A stretch of 64,000 nt of DNA from Chromohalobacter israelensis (GCA_000761475.1 JQNW01000008.1:62001-126000), one strand, 5' to 3'. Positions 24,826 through 35,267 are shown, numbered from the stretch's first letter. The notes: generated by a model from the sequence alone, not told the origin. Numbers and translations: made by a program.

Positions 24826-26118
24826 TTACCAGCCGCGTCGGCCCAGGCGCTTGAGCTGCCGGCCCAGTTGCTGTACCGCCGTGGTGCCGTCGGTCTCGCC
24901 GGCCAGCACCCGGTGGGTGGCATTGAAGAAGGCGTTGGAGACCCGCGCGTAGGCGCCGCCGGTCACCGAGGCGGGACGCGCCACGCCGTTGACCAGGTTC
25001 TGGTAGACGTCGGCCATCGCCGGGTTGCTGTCCAGCACCTCCGGGTCCTGATAGAGCGACTCGATGGTCGGGTTGCGTCCCATCAGGGTGGCATGGGCCT
25101 TCTGCTGGGGCTTGGCGGTGATATAGGCGACGAGGTCGGCGGCCAGTCGGGGATGCGCGGAGTAGCGCGAGACACCGAAGTTCCAGCCACCCAGGGTCGC
25201 CTTGGGCTGGCCCTTGGGGCCGTGGGGCAGCGGGGCGATGCCGATCTTGCCCTGGACCTCGCTGCTCGAGGACTGCGCCAGCGACCAGACGTAGGGCCAA
25301 TTGCGCAGGAACAGCGCATTGCCCGACTGGAAGACGCCGCGAGTCTCTTCCTCGGTGTAGTTGAGCACCCCCTCGGGGCTGATGTCGCCGATCCAGGCGG
25401 CGGCCTGGTCAAGGGCGGCGGCGGCGCGGGGATTGTCGATGGTCACCTTGCCGTCGTCGTCGACGATGGTGCCGCCGCCATGGCTGGCGACCCACTCCAG
25501 GGCGTCGCAGGTCAGGCCCTCGTAGGCGCGGCCCTGGAACACGAAGCCCCAGAAGCCGTCGTTGCCGGCCTGGCGTTCGGCGGCCTGGACCGCCTCGGCG
25601 GTGTCGGTCAACTGCTGCCAGGTCTCGGGCACCTCGTAGCCGTACTTTTCGAGCAGGTCCTTGCGGTAGTAGAGCAGTCCGGCGTCGGTATACCAGGGCA
25701 TCGCCACCAGCCGCCCGTCGACGGTGTTGTTGGCGATCAGGGTCGGGAAGAAGCCGTCGGTGGCGTCGTCGGGCAGGTACTGGCGCAGGTCGACCAGGTG
25801 GTCGGCGAGCAGCCCCGGCCAGACGATGTCGATCATCAGCACGTCGATGTCGCCGGACTGGCTGCTGAGCAACTGCTGGTAGAGCGACAGCTTCTCGGTC
25901 GGGCTGTTGGGGGTCGAGATAATATTGACCTGGTTGCCGGTCTTCTCGGCCCACTGCTTGGCCAGCGTCGGGCAGTAGTCGGTGGCGTCACCCGGGCCGC
26001 AGGCGATCGACAGCTCGGCGGCCGTTGCCTGCTGAATCGTCAGGGCGGCCGAGCCGATGAGCAGGGCGCCGAGTAGCCGGCGACCGGCAGAGAGCGGGGG
26101 GACCGGAAGGGGGGGCAT
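24826..26118 (-). CDS. ABC sugar-binding protein (copy 1), without adjacent permeases
   Basis: The 430-residue extracytoplasmic binding protein has a signal peptide (LLGALLIGSAALTIQQATAA) and the family-1 sugar-binding fold: SLYQQLLSSQSGDIDVLMID, VAMPWYTDAGLLYYRKDLL, and WVASHGGGTIVDDDG. It resembles trehalose/maltose/sucrose binding proteins (ThuE/AglE type). It is a clear paralogue of the binding protein at 33768. Unusually it lies between two GH13 genes with no permease genes, so it probably feeds the permease pair at 31941-33754 or one elsewhere. GC-rich codon use matches its immediate neighbours. Confidence 0.88.
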   Translation of the reverse strand: MPPLPVPPLSAGRRLLGALLIGSAALTIQQATAAELSIACGPGDATDYCPTLAKQWAEKTGNQVNIISTPNSPTEKLSLYQQLLSSQSGDIDVLMIDIVWPGLLADHLVDLRQYLPDDATDGFFPTLIANNTVDGRLVAMPWYTDAGLLYYRKDLLEKYGYEVPETWQQLTDTAEAVQAAERQAGNDGFWGFVFQGRAYEGLTCDALEWVASHGGGTIVDDDGKVTIDNPRAAAALDQAAAWIGDISPEGVLNYTEEETRGVFQSGNALFLRNWPYVWSLAQSSSSEVQGKIGIAPLPHGPKGQPKATLGGWNFGVSRYSAHPRLAADLVAYITAKPQQKAHATLMGRNPTIESLYQDPEVLDSNPAMADVYQNLVNGVARPASVTGGAYARVSNAFFNATHRVLAGETDGTTAVQQLGRQLKRLGRRGW

Positions 26119-26194
26119 GGTGCGTTCCTCATATTGTCGTTATCGGGGATGGCGGCGGCTTGCGTACCGATGCCGCCGCGTTTCGAGCCAGGGT

Positions 26195-27850
26195 TCAGGG
26201 TGTCCAGTCATCGCCCGGCGGGCAGTGGGCGATGGCGACGCCATGGGCCGGCAGCGTCAACGTGCCGTCGTGCCAGGTGCCGTTGACCGTCGCCGGGGCG
26301 TCGTCGATAGCGCCTGCGGTGGCCGGCGCCGACAGTTCGCGCGGTTCGGCGGCGAAGTTGAGCGCCACCAGCAGACGCTGGTCCCGATAGCGGCGCTCGA
26401 GGCACAGCACCTCGTCGCGTATCGGGTGGTAGTGCACCTCGCCCTTGACCAGCACCGGCTGGCGGCGCCGCCAGGCGAGGAGGGCGCGGTAGGCGTTGAG
26501 CAGCGAGCCGGGATCGGCGTCCTGGCGGTCGACGGCCAGGGCCTGATGCGCCGTGGGGACCGGCAGCCAGGGTGTGGCGTGGCTGAAGCCAGCGTTCGGC
26601 GACTCGCTCCGCCAAGGGTGCGGCGTGCGGCAGCCGTCGCGGCCCTTATAGGTGGGCCAGAAGGTGATACCCGCCGGGTCGACCAGTTGCTCGAAGCTCA
26701 GTTCGGCCTCGGTCAGCCCCAACTCCTCGCCCTGGTAGAGGCAGACGCTGCCGCGCTGGGTGAGCAGGAAGGCCAGGTAGAGGCGCAGTGCCGCCGGGTC
26801 GCCCTCGGCGTCCCAGCGCGTGGCCAGGCGCGTCACGTCGTGATTGCCCAGTGCCCAGCACGGCCAGCCGTCGCCGATCCGCGCTTCCATGGCGGTCAGG
26901 GTGCGCTGCAGGAACGCCGGGTCGTGACGCTCGCCGAGCAGGTCGAAGGAGTAGGCCATGTGCAGGCGCTTGCCGCCCTGGGTGTATTCGGCCATCACGC
27001 CCAGCGAGTCGTCGTCGCCGATCTCGCCGACGCTGGTGGTACCGGGGTACTCGTCGAGCAGTGCGCGCAGCTTCTCGAGGAAGTCGAGGTTCTCCGGCTG
27101 GGTCTTGTCATGGATATGGCGCTGGAAGCCGTAGGGGTTGTCGGGCCGCACACCGATGAAGCCTTCGGCGAGTTCCTCGCGAGGCGGGTTGTCCCTGAGC
27201 TCGCCATGAGTGCAGAAATTGACCGCGTCGAGCCGGAAGCCGTCGACGCCACGCTCGAGCCAGAAGCGCACCTCGTCGAGAATGGCCTCGACCACTCTGG
27301 GATTGCGAAAGTTGAGGTCGGGCTGCTCGACCAGAAAGTTGTGCAGGTAGTACTGGCAACGCCGGGTGTCCCATTGCCAGGCGCTGCCGCCGAAGATCGA
27401 TTGCCAGTTGGTGGGCGGCGAACCGTCGGGGCGCGGGTCGGCCCACACGTACCAGTCGGCCCTGGGGTTGTCGCGGCTGGCGCGGCTCTCGGCGAACCAG
27501 GGGTGCTGGTCCGAGGTGTGCGAGAGTACCTGGTCGATGATCACCCGGAGCCCGCGGGCATGGGCGTCCTCGACCAGGTGGTCGAAGTCGGCCAGGGTGC
27601 CGAACATCGGGTCGACGTCGCGGTAGTCGCTGACGTCGTAGCCGAAGTCCTTCATCGGCGAGGTGAAGAACGGCGACAGCCAGATGGCGTCGACACCGAG
27701 CGAGGCGATGTAGTCGAGCTTGTCGATCACGCCCTGCAGGTCGCCGATGCCGTCGTCGTTGGCGTCCATGAAGCTGCGAGGGTAGATCTGGTAGATTACC
27801 GCGCCGCGCCACCAGTCGGGATCGCGGGGGAGTCGTTGGCGAGTGCTCAA
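26195..27850 (-). CDS. Cytoplasmic alpha-glucosidase, GH13 (copy 2)
   Basis: The 551-residue enzyme uses a TTG start: AGGAG lies nine bases upstream, and no ATG occurs before the conserved WWRGAVIYQIYPRSF. The catalytic triad is Asp in GFRLDAVNF, Glu in SVGEIGDDD and Asp in LGNHDVTRL. It is nearly identical to copy 4 (39939) through the catalytic domain, including the DNPPREELAEGFIGVRPDN insertion, which copies 1 and 3 lack. The two diverge in the C-terminal beta domain. It is the third gene in transcription order after the ATPase and copy 3. Confidence 0.92.
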   Translation of the reverse strand: MSTRQRLPRDPDWWRGAVIYQIYPRSFMDANDDGIGDLQGVIDKLDYIASLGVDAIWLSPFFTSPMKDFGYDVSDYRDVDPMFGTLADFDHLVEDAHARGLRVIIDQVLSHTSDQHPWFAESRASRDNPRADWYVWADPRPDGSPPTNWQSIFGGSAWQWDTRRCQYYLHNFLVEQPDLNFRNPRVVEAILDEVRFWLERGVDGFRLDAVNFCTHGELRDNPPREELAEGFIGVRPDNPYGFQRHIHDKTQPENLDFLEKLRALLDEYPGTTSVGEIGDDDSLGVMAEYTQGGKRLHMAYSFDLLGERHDPAFLQRTLTAMEARIGDGWPCWALGNHDVTRLATRWDAEGDPAALRLYLAFLLTQRGSVCLYQGEELGLTEAELSFEQLVDPAGITFWPTYKGRDGCRTPHPWRSESPNAGFSHATPWLPVPTAHQALAVDRQDADPGSLLNAYRALLAWRRRQPVLVKGEVHYHPIRDEVLCLERRYRDQRLLVALNFAAEPRELSAPATAGAIDDAPATVNGTWHDGTLTLPAHGVAIAHCPPGDDWTP

Positions 27851-27911
27851 GCGAGCGTCTCCTGTGTCGATGCATGGCAGCCGGCACGCAGGCCGGCGCG
27901 GCGTGTCGGGA

Positions 27912-29018
27912 TCAGGCGGCGGCCGGGGTGCGGCTGACCTTGAGGGCGCGATCCTGCTCGTCGAACAGGTGCACGTGCTCGAGGTCGGGGATCAGGGCGA
28001 CCCGGTGCCCGACCGCCCAGCGACTGGGGGCCTCGCTGCGGTGGATCAGCAGGGTGTCGCCCTGCTTGGGTTCCAGGTAGACGTAGACCTCGTTGCCCAG
28101 GTATTCGATGTTGACGATGGTGAAGGCGTTGTCGCCGCGGGCCTCGGCCAGGCGCAGGTGTTCGGGGCGGAGGCCGAGGGTCAGCGAGGTGCCGCGGGCC
28201 AGCGCCCCGGCATCCTGGGGCAGGTCGAGCTCGCCAGGGCCGGCGGTCTGCACCCGGCAGCCGTCACGACGCCCGTCGATCAGCGTGCCGGGCAGGAAGT
28301 TCATGGTCGGCGAGCCGATGAAGCCGGCGACGAAGCGGGTCGCGGGACGCTGGTAAAGCTCCTGGGGACTACCAACCTGTTCGATTCGCCCGCCGTTCAA
28401 GACCACGATCTGGTCGGCAAGCGTCATCGCCTCGACCTGATCATGAGTGACATAAATCACCGTTGAGCCCAGACGGTGATGCAAGCGCGCAATCTCGTTG
28501 CGCATTTGCACGCGCAGCGAGGCGTCGAGGTTGGACAGCGGTTCGTCGAACAGCAGGATGCGCGGCTCGCGAGCCATCGCCCGCCCCATGGCCACGCGCT
28601 GACGCTGTCCACCGGAAAGCGCCTTGGGCTTACGATCAAGCAGTTCCTCGAGCTGCAAGATGCGCGCAGTCTCGTGAACCCGGTCGCGTACCGCCTGCTT
28701 CGTCGTTTTGGCCAACTTCAGCCCAAAAGCCATGTTTTCAAACACCGTCATGTGCGGATACAAGGCATAGGACTGGAAGACCATGCCGACTCCCCTCTCG
28801 CGAGGTGGCAAGTCGTTGACCAGCGTCTCGCCAATTTTCAGCTCGCCACCGCTGATCGACTCCAGCCCGGCGACCAGCCGCAGCAGAGTGGACTTGCCAC
28901 AGCCGGAGGGACCGACGAAGACGACGAACTCGCCATCATCAATCGTGAGGTCGACATCCTTGATGATATGCGTATCGCCAAACGACTTGTTGAGCTTGTC
29001 GAGCGTAAGGCTTGCCAT
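27912..29018 (-). CDS. ABC sugar importer ATP-binding subunit (MalK/UgpC type), apparently mosaic
   Basis: The 368-residue ATPase has Walker A GPSGCGKST, Q-loop FQSYALYPHM, signature [10 protein letters not shown], Walker B ILLFDEPLSNLD, switch His in YVTHDQ, and a C-terminal MalK-type regulatory domain. ATG at 29018 follows AGGAGAA. It would drive the permeases at 31941-33754. Codon use changes abruptly near 28370: the C-terminal third is GC-extreme like the genes to its left, while the N-terminal part is milder like the genes to its right. This suggests a recombination joint within the gene; the reading frame is intact. Confidence 0.9.
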   Translation of the reverse strand: MASLTLDKLNKSFGDTHIIKDVDLTIDDGEFVVFVGPSGCGKSTLLRLVAGLESISGGELKIGETLVNDLPPRERGVGMVFQSYALYPHMTVFENMAFGLKLAKTTKQAVRDRVHETARILQLEELLDRKPKALSGGQRQRVAMGRAMAREPRILLFDEPLSNLDASLRVQMRNEIARLHHRLGSTVIYVTHDQVEAMTLADQIVVLNGGRIEQVGSPQELYQRPATRFVAGFIGSPTMNFLPGTLIDGRRDGCRVQTAGPGELDLPQDAGALARGTSLTLGLRPEHLRLAEARGDNAFTIVNIEYLGNEVYVYLEPKQGDTLLIHRSEAPSRWAVGHRVALIPDLEHVHLFDEQDRALKVSRTPAAA

Positions 29019-29077
29019 GGAAAGTTCTCCTGGCCGGCGCCAACAAGGCGCCAGCGGCATGTATCGTCCAAAGAAAT

Positions 29078-30691
<1,614 letters not shown>

Positions 30692-30709
30692 CTTGGATTC
30701 CTTGATAAA

Positions 30710-31785
30710 TGTAGGGTCCCGGATGATCGGATCGCCTATAGAAGTTATCCTCTGCTAGCAGCGAGAGAGCTTCTTCAGCAATTCATCCGGGAGCAAGTTC
30801 ATGGACATCAAGCTGCATAAACAAGCGACCACGACACCGAAGATCCGGGCCGAGATCCAGGCAGCGCCCTCCAGCATCACGGATAGCGAGCTGGCTCGCC
30901 AGTATGGTGTCGCCACCGCGACCATACGGCGCTGGCGCTACCGTGACGATGTCCATGATCGATCGCACACGCGTCACAACCTGCTGGCCACGCTCACGCC
31001 CGAGCAGGAGGAGGTGCTGATCGCAGCACGCGAATTCCTTCGCCTCGGCCTGGATGATCTCCTCGTCGTGGCGCGTGAGTTCCTGAACTCCCGGTTGTCT
31101 CGCTCCGGCCTGCATCGCATGCTCCAGCGGCGCGGCGTGCCGACACTGGCGGAACTGGCTCGGCAGGACATCGGAGATGACGAGAAACCGAGGCACAAGC
31201 CCTTCAAGGACTACGAACCGGGGTATGTGCACATCGACATCAAGCACCTGCCTCGGATGCCCGACGAGCAGCAGAAACGCTACCTGTACGTCGCCATCGA
31301 TCGCGCCACGCGTTGGGTGTATCTGGAGATCCGAAGCAGTCAGTCCGCGAAGGATGCTCGCGCGTTCATGAAGCAGGTGGAAGAGAAGGCGCCCTTCAAG
31401 ATCCAGACGGTGCTGACTGACAACGGCAAATCTTTTACCGATCGCTTCACACGTGCAGGTGAGCGCAAGCCCAGCGGCCGGCATCCGTTTGACCAGGAGT
31501 GCCAGGCACATGACATCGAACACCGCCTGATCAAGCCGGGAAAGCCGCAAACGAACGGCATGGTGGAGCGCTTCAACGGCCGCATCAGCGACGTGCTGGC
31601 GACTCGGCGCTATGCCTCAGGCGAGGACCTGGAACAGACGCTGAAACGCTATACCTGGCTGTACAATCACCACATCCCGCAGAAGGCACTGCACCATCAA
31701 TCACCTATTGCGATGATGAAAGAATGGCAGACTAAACGGCCTGACTTATTTACCAGGCGGGTGGTTAATCACACGGGACCCGACA
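30710..31785 (+). mobile_element. IS481-family insertion sequence, 1,076 bp, complete
   Basis: Both ends are visible. The left end begins TGTAGGGTCCCGGATGAT and the right end, read inward, TGTCGGGTCCCGTGTGAT, giving imperfect terminal inverted repeats that start TGT and finish ACA. The flanks carry a 6-bp target duplication GATAAA at 30704-30709 and 31786-31791, so this is an intact transposition product. It holds one transposase gene whose stop codon is completed by target DNA. It sits between the permease genes and the alpha-glucosidase copy 3, in opposite orientation to them. The clean duplication and intact gene suggest a recent insertion. Confidence 0.93.
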
Positions 31786-31790
31786 GATAA
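30801..31790 (+). CDS. IS481-family transposase (DDE type)
   Basis: The 329-residue protein has an N-terminal helix-turn-helix pair (LARQYGVATATIRRWRYR near residue 33; LSRSGLHRMLQRRGV near 100) and an rve integrase core. The acidic residues are the Asp in YVHIDIKHL, the Asp in TVLTDNGKSF and the Glu in NGMVERFNGR. The end NHHIPQKALHHQSPIAMM is typical of the family. The last sense codon straddles the element boundary and the TAA stop lies wholly in the duplicated target GATAAA; the product is still full length. Confidence 0.93.
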   Translation: MDIKLHKQATTTPKIRAEIQAAPSSITDSELARQYGVATATIRRWRYRDDVHDRSHTRHNLLATLTPEQEEVLIAAREFLRLGLDDLLVVAREFLNSRLSRSGLHRMLQRRGVPTLAELARQDIGDDEKPRHKPFKDYEPGYVHIDIKHLPRMPDEQQKRYLYVAIDRATRWVYLEIRSSQSAKDARAFMKQVEEKAPFKIQTVLTDNGKSFTDRFTRAGERKPSGRHPFDQECQAHDIEHRLIKPGKPQTNGMVERFNGRISDVLATRRYASGEDLEQTLKRYTWLYNHHIPQKALHHQSPIAMMKEWQTKRPDLFTRRVVNHTGPDR

Positions 31791-31798
31791 AGAGAGTG

Positions 31799-31942
31799 GA
31801 ATCAGGTGCGAAAACGCAGCGAGCGATGACCAGACAAGGCAAAAGGAGGCGAAAACGCGGAGTTTACACGGCAGTAAATGAGCATTTTGAGCCTCCTTTT
31901 AACGCGGTAAGGTCGAGCGCAGCCAGTTTTCGCGCCTGATTC
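31799..31942. repeat. MITE-like or REP-like palindromic element
   Basis: This 144-bp segment is bounded by inverted repeats of 17 bp with one mismatch (GAATCAGGYGCGAAAAC). Nested inside is a second inverted repeat AAAAGGAGGC / GCCTCCTTTT. It has no coding potential and could fold into a long hairpin in RNA transcribed from the permease operon. It overlaps the stop codon of the permease gene at 31941 and ends eight bases from the IS481 target duplication. It may be a nonautonomous element or a family of intergenic repeats. Confidence 0.6.
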
Positions 31943-32783
31943 AGCCCTTGACGGCACCGGCGGTGAGACCCGAGACGATGCGTCGCTGAAAAATCATCAC
32001 CAGAATGACCAACGGCACCGTGACAGTGACAGAAGCCGCCATGATCGGCCCCCACGGCAACTCATGCTGGCTGCCCCCGGAAATCAGCGCGATTGCCACT
32101 GGCACGGTGCGCTCCTCATTGGTGAGCGTGAACGTGAGAGCGAAGAGGAACTCGTTCCAGGCAGCGATGAAAGCCAACAGCCCCGTCGTAGCCATCGCCG
32201 GCCACATCAATGGCAGGAACACCTTGGTGATGGTGATCCAAGGGGTGGCGCCGTCCATGATCGCCGCCTCCTCCAGTTCCTGCGGCAACTGGCGCATGAA
32301 GGTGGTCAATACCCAGACGGTGAACGGCAGGGTGAAAATGGTGTAACTCAGGATCAGTCCGCCCGGACTGTTGTAGAGATTCAGCGTACGGATCACCTCG
32401 AACAGCCCCGAGAGCACCGCGACCTGGGGGAACATCGACACGCCGAGCACGATCATCATCACCGTGGTGCGGCCGCGAAAGCGCACCCGACCCAAGGCGT
32501 AGGCGGCGGTGATGCCCAGCAACAGGGCAATGGCCACCACGCTGACGGCAACGACGATCGAGTTGATGATCGCCTGGACGAAACTGCCTTGGGTAAAGAT
32601 GGTGACGTAGTTACTGAAATCCACGCTGCTCAACCAATACTCGACCTGAAACAACGCACTGGAAGGTTTGAGTGAGGTGATCACCGCGTAGTAAAAGGGA
32701 AAGACGGCATAAATCAGCAACACCGCGATCAACGACCAAAACCCGATACGCTTGGCAAGAGACTTGGCGAATCTGGTATTCAT
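31941..32783 (-). CDS. ABC sugar importer permease, MalG type
   Basis: The 280-residue protein has six membrane helices and the EAA cytoplasmic loop (LEEAAIMDGATPWITITKVFLPLMWP) that docks to the ATPase. It ends in VSGLTAGAVKG, the characteristic MalG-type C-terminus that reaches into the ATPase interface. Its start overlaps the preceding permease gene by four bases. It works with the permease at 32780, the binding protein at 33768 and the ATPase at 27912. Confidence 0.92.
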   Translation of the reverse strand: MNTRFAKSLAKRIGFWSLIAVLLIYAVFPFYYAVITSLKPSSALFQVEYWLSSVDFSNYVTIFTQGSFVQAIINSIVVAVSVVAIALLLGITAAYALGRVRFRGRTTVMMIVLGVSMFPQVAVLSGLFEVIRTLNLYNSPGGLILSYTIFTLPFTVWVLTTFMRQLPQELEEAAIMDGATPWITITKVFLPLMWPAMATTGLLAFIAAWNEFLFALTFTLTNEERTVPVAIALISGGSQHELPWGPIMAASVTVTVPLVILVMIFQRRIVSGLTAGAVKG

Positions 32784-33754
32784 TCCTCACCTCCCAGCTG
32801 ACGACGCCCCAGATAGAGATAAATCACGGTGGCCAAGGCGATGATCAAAAACAGCAAGGTCGAGGCAGCACTGCCATAGCCCACATCTTGAAATTCCACC
32901 AGTTGCTGACGTGCGTATATCGACATCGTCATGGTGCTGGTGGAATTGGAAGTCAGTACGTAAATCACGTCGAACACGCGCAGTGCATCCAGCAGGCGAA
33001 AGATCACTGCCACCAGCAATGCAGGTGTGATCAAGGGTAATGTCACCCGGAAAAACACCTTGATCGGATGGATACCATCGACCTCGGCGGCTTCGTAGCA
33101 ATCCCGGGGCAGCATTTGCAGTGCCGCCAGTACCAGCAGGGCAACGAAGGGAATCGTCTTCCACACATCGACGATGATCACCGCCCACATCGACAGATCG
33201 GCGTCGGCAGTCCAGGCCAGGGGGGCATCGATCAGGCCCAGCAACATCAGCAGATGGTTGATGATGCCGAACTGATCGTTGAGCATCCACGCCCACATCT
33301 TGGCCGACACGATGGTGGGAATCGCCCAGGGGATGAGCACGGCAGCACGCACCAGCATGCGTCCCTTGAACTCGGCATTGAGGATCAAGGCGACGATGAT
33401 GCCGAACACCACCTCCAGCGACACTGACACGACACTAAAGAACAGCGTGTTCCAGACCGACTGCCACCAGGCGGAATCGGTCAGCAGGCCGTACCAGGCT
33501 CCCTGGTAATATCCCAGATAGTTCTCGAAGCCTATGAAGTTGGCTCCCCCCGTATCCGCCAGCGAGGCGTCGGTGAAACTGAAGTAGAACGTACGCAACA
33601 GCGGCCAGCCGGCAACCATTGCCAGGGTGACGAGCATTGGCACCAGGAACAGCCAGGCAGCTCGCACGCGCTGACGACGCACCTTGGTGCCCTGTCGGCG
33701 GCCCCGGCGCGTTGCCGACGGGGGATGGGTTGCAACAGAATTGCTAGCGGTCAT
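32780..33754 (-). CDS. ABC sugar importer permease, MalF type
   Basis: The 324-residue protein has six core membrane helices after a basic N-terminal tail (residues 1-28), with the EAA loop CYEAAEVDGIHPIKVFFRVT near residue 230. Unlike true MalF (528 residues at 46309) it lacks the large periplasmic insertion, as usual for ThuF/AglF/UgpA-type permeases. It starts 13 bases after the binding-protein stop and overlaps the downstream permease gene. Confidence 0.92.
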   Translation of the reverse strand: MTASNSVATHPPSATRRGRRQGTKVRRQRVRAAWLFLVPMLVTLAMVAGWPLLRTFYFSFTDASLADTGGANFIGFENYLGYYQGAWYGLLTDSAWWQSVWNTLFFSVVSVSLEVVFGIIVALILNAEFKGRMLVRAAVLIPWAIPTIVSAKMWAWMLNDQFGIINHLLMLLGLIDAPLAWTADADLSMWAVIIVDVWKTIPFVALLVLAALQMLPRDCYEAAEVDGIHPIKVFFRVTLPLITPALLVAVIFRLLDALRVFDVIYVLTSNSTSTMTMSIYARQQLVEFQDVGYGSAASTLLFLIIALATVIYLYLGRRQLGGEE

Positions 33755-33767
33755 GGCAGGCCTCGGG

Positions 33768-35027
33768 TTACCAGCGGCGGCGCTTCATGCGCTCGAGCTT
33801 GTCCTGCAGTTGCGATACCGCCCGGGCACCGTTCATGTTGCCGGCAAGCACGTTGTGGGCAGCGTTGAAGAAGGCATTGCTGACGCGGCCGTATTTGTTG
33901 CCGGTCGGTGCCGAAGGCCGTGCCACGGCATTGGTGAAGGTATCGTAGAGCTTGCCGAAGAAAGGCACGGCGGCGAGGACTTCCTTATCCTGGTAAAGCG
34001 ACTTGATGGTCGGGTTGTAGGAACCCTCGAGGGCACGACGTTTCTGCTCGGCTTCGGACGTCAAGAACTTGACCAGATCGACAGCCAGCTCGGGATGCTT
34101 GCTGTATTTGGATACTGCCAGGTTCCAGCCCCCCAGGGTCGCGGCACTGCTTCCTTTGGGGCCATGCGGCAACGTGGTGACACCGACCTTGCCGCGCACG
34201 TCGCTATTCTCGCTCTGCACCAGCGACCAAGCGTAAGGCCAGTTACGCATGAAGACTGCGTTGCCGGACTGGAAGACGCCGCGGGCCTGTTCTTCGGTGT
34301 AATTGAGAACGCCTTGGGGCGAGATATGGCCGACCCACTCGGCAGCCTGATCCAGGGCAGCCGCGGCATGCGGGTTGTCGATGGTGATCTCGCCCTGTTC
34401 GTCGACGATACTGCCCCCGCCATGGCTGGCGACCCACTCCAGGGCATTGCAGGTCAGCCCCTCATAGGCACGCCCTTGGAAGACATAGCCCCACATCTCC
34501 TCATTGTCGGCCTGGCGTTCAGCCTGCTGGATGGCCTCGGCGGTCTCGGTCATCTGCTGCCAGGTCTCGGGGACCTCGCGCTCGTATTTGTCGAGCAGAT
34601 CCTTGCGGTAATAAAGCACCCCGGCATCGGTGAACCAGGGCATCGCCACCAACCGCCCATCGACGGTGTTGTTATCGACGATCGTCTGGAAATGGCCATC
34701 GGCAATATCCTTCCCGCCGACCTCACGCAAATCGACCAGGTGATTGGCAAGTAGGCCAGGCCAGACCACATCGATCTGCATGACATCGATATCGCCCGAC
34801 TGGGCTGACAGGATCTGCTGATAGAGCGAGAGACGCTCGGTGGACGAATTGGGCGTCGAGACGACATCGACGCTGTGGCCGGTCTTTTCCTCCCACGCGG
34901 CGACGCCCTCCTTACAGAGCGTCAGTTCGGCACCGACGGCGCCGCAGGAAATGGTCAGGTCGGCCGCATGCGCCTGGCCGACGGCGACACCAGCGAGGGC
35001 GACAAGGGGAATCAATTGACGAATCAT
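33768..35027 (-). CDS. ABC sugar-binding protein (copy 2)
   Basis: The 419-residue protein has a signal peptide (LIPLVALAGVAVGQAHA) and the family-1 sugar-binding fold (SLYQQILSAQSGDIDVMQID, VAMPWFTDAGVLYYRKDLL, WVASHGGGSIVDEQG). It is the first gene of the operon binding protein - permease - permease - [IS481] - glucosidase - ATPase. GGAGGT precedes the ATG. Likely ligands are disaccharide alpha-glucosides (maltose, trehalose or sucrose). Two LacI-type palindromes lie in the 312-bp upstream region shared with the divergent porin. Confidence 0.92.
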   Translation of the reverse strand: MIRQLIPLVALAGVAVGQAHAADLTISCGAVGAELTLCKEGVAAWEEKTGHSVDVVSTPNSSTERLSLYQQILSAQSGDIDVMQIDVVWPGLLANHLVDLREVGGKDIADGHFQTIVDNNTVDGRLVAMPWFTDAGVLYYRKDLLDKYEREVPETWQQMTETAEAIQQAERQADNEEMWGYVFQGRAYEGLTCNALEWVASHGGGSIVDEQGEITIDNPHAAAALDQAAEWVGHISPQGVLNYTEEQARGVFQSGNAVFMRNWPYAWSLVQSENSDVRGKVGVTTLPHGPKGSSAATLGGWNLAVSKYSKHPELAVDLVKFLTSEAEQKRRALEGSYNPTIKSLYQDKEVLAAVPFFGKLYDTFTNAVARPSAPTGNKYGRVSNAFFNAAHNVLAGNMNGARAVSQLQDKLERMKRRRW

Positions 35028-35116
35028 GGCGCTTACCTCCGGGGTGGTTGTTGTTATCCAGGGAGACCGTGTCTTGCGCAGCCACGGCGATGGAGTTGCT
35101 TGTATCGCGAGCCATT

Positions 35117-35130
35117 CTTAAACGATTAAG
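35117..35130. promoter_or_regulatory. LacI-type operator 1 (binding protein / porin divergent region)
   Basis: CTTAAACGATTAAG is a near-perfect palindrome with the central CG typical of LacI-family operators. It is 90 bp upstream of the binding-protein start (35027). The same core occurs at 35254 and 37014. The intergenic region 35028-35339 holds nothing else that I can identify apart from these two sites. Confidence 0.65.
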
Positions 35131-35253
35131 CTCTGAACACATTAGCCGTCGCACCGCCCCCCAACAACCTAGACTTTGGTGTGAAAAAGCAGCGCTATCT
35201 GGCCGGCATAGACATTGGTCGAAAGAGCGTCACAGAGGCTTTGTAGAGTCAAC

Positions 35254-35267
35254 CTTAAACGTTTAAG
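35254..35267. promoter_or_regulatory. LacI-type operator 2 (binding protein / porin divergent region)
   Basis: CTTAAACGTTTAAG is a perfect 14-bp palindrome, 72 bp upstream of the porin start and 123 bp from operator 1 (start to end region). TTGACT directly abuts it on the minus strand and may be a promoter element for the binding-protein operon. Two sites at this spacing could allow looping. Confidence 0.7.

Noticed and set aside
24758-25300. The frame of glucosidase copy 1 stays open far upstream, to about 25300.
   Set aside because: The extension lies antisense-free but out of frame over the 3' half of the binding-protein gene and shows no domain; the conserved enzyme starts at 24757 with a strong ribosome site.
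26145-26154. GGGGATGGCG before the binding-protein gene copy 1 as a MalT box.
   Set aside because: Only 8 of 10 bases match, and such G-rich words are frequent in this GC-rich sequence.
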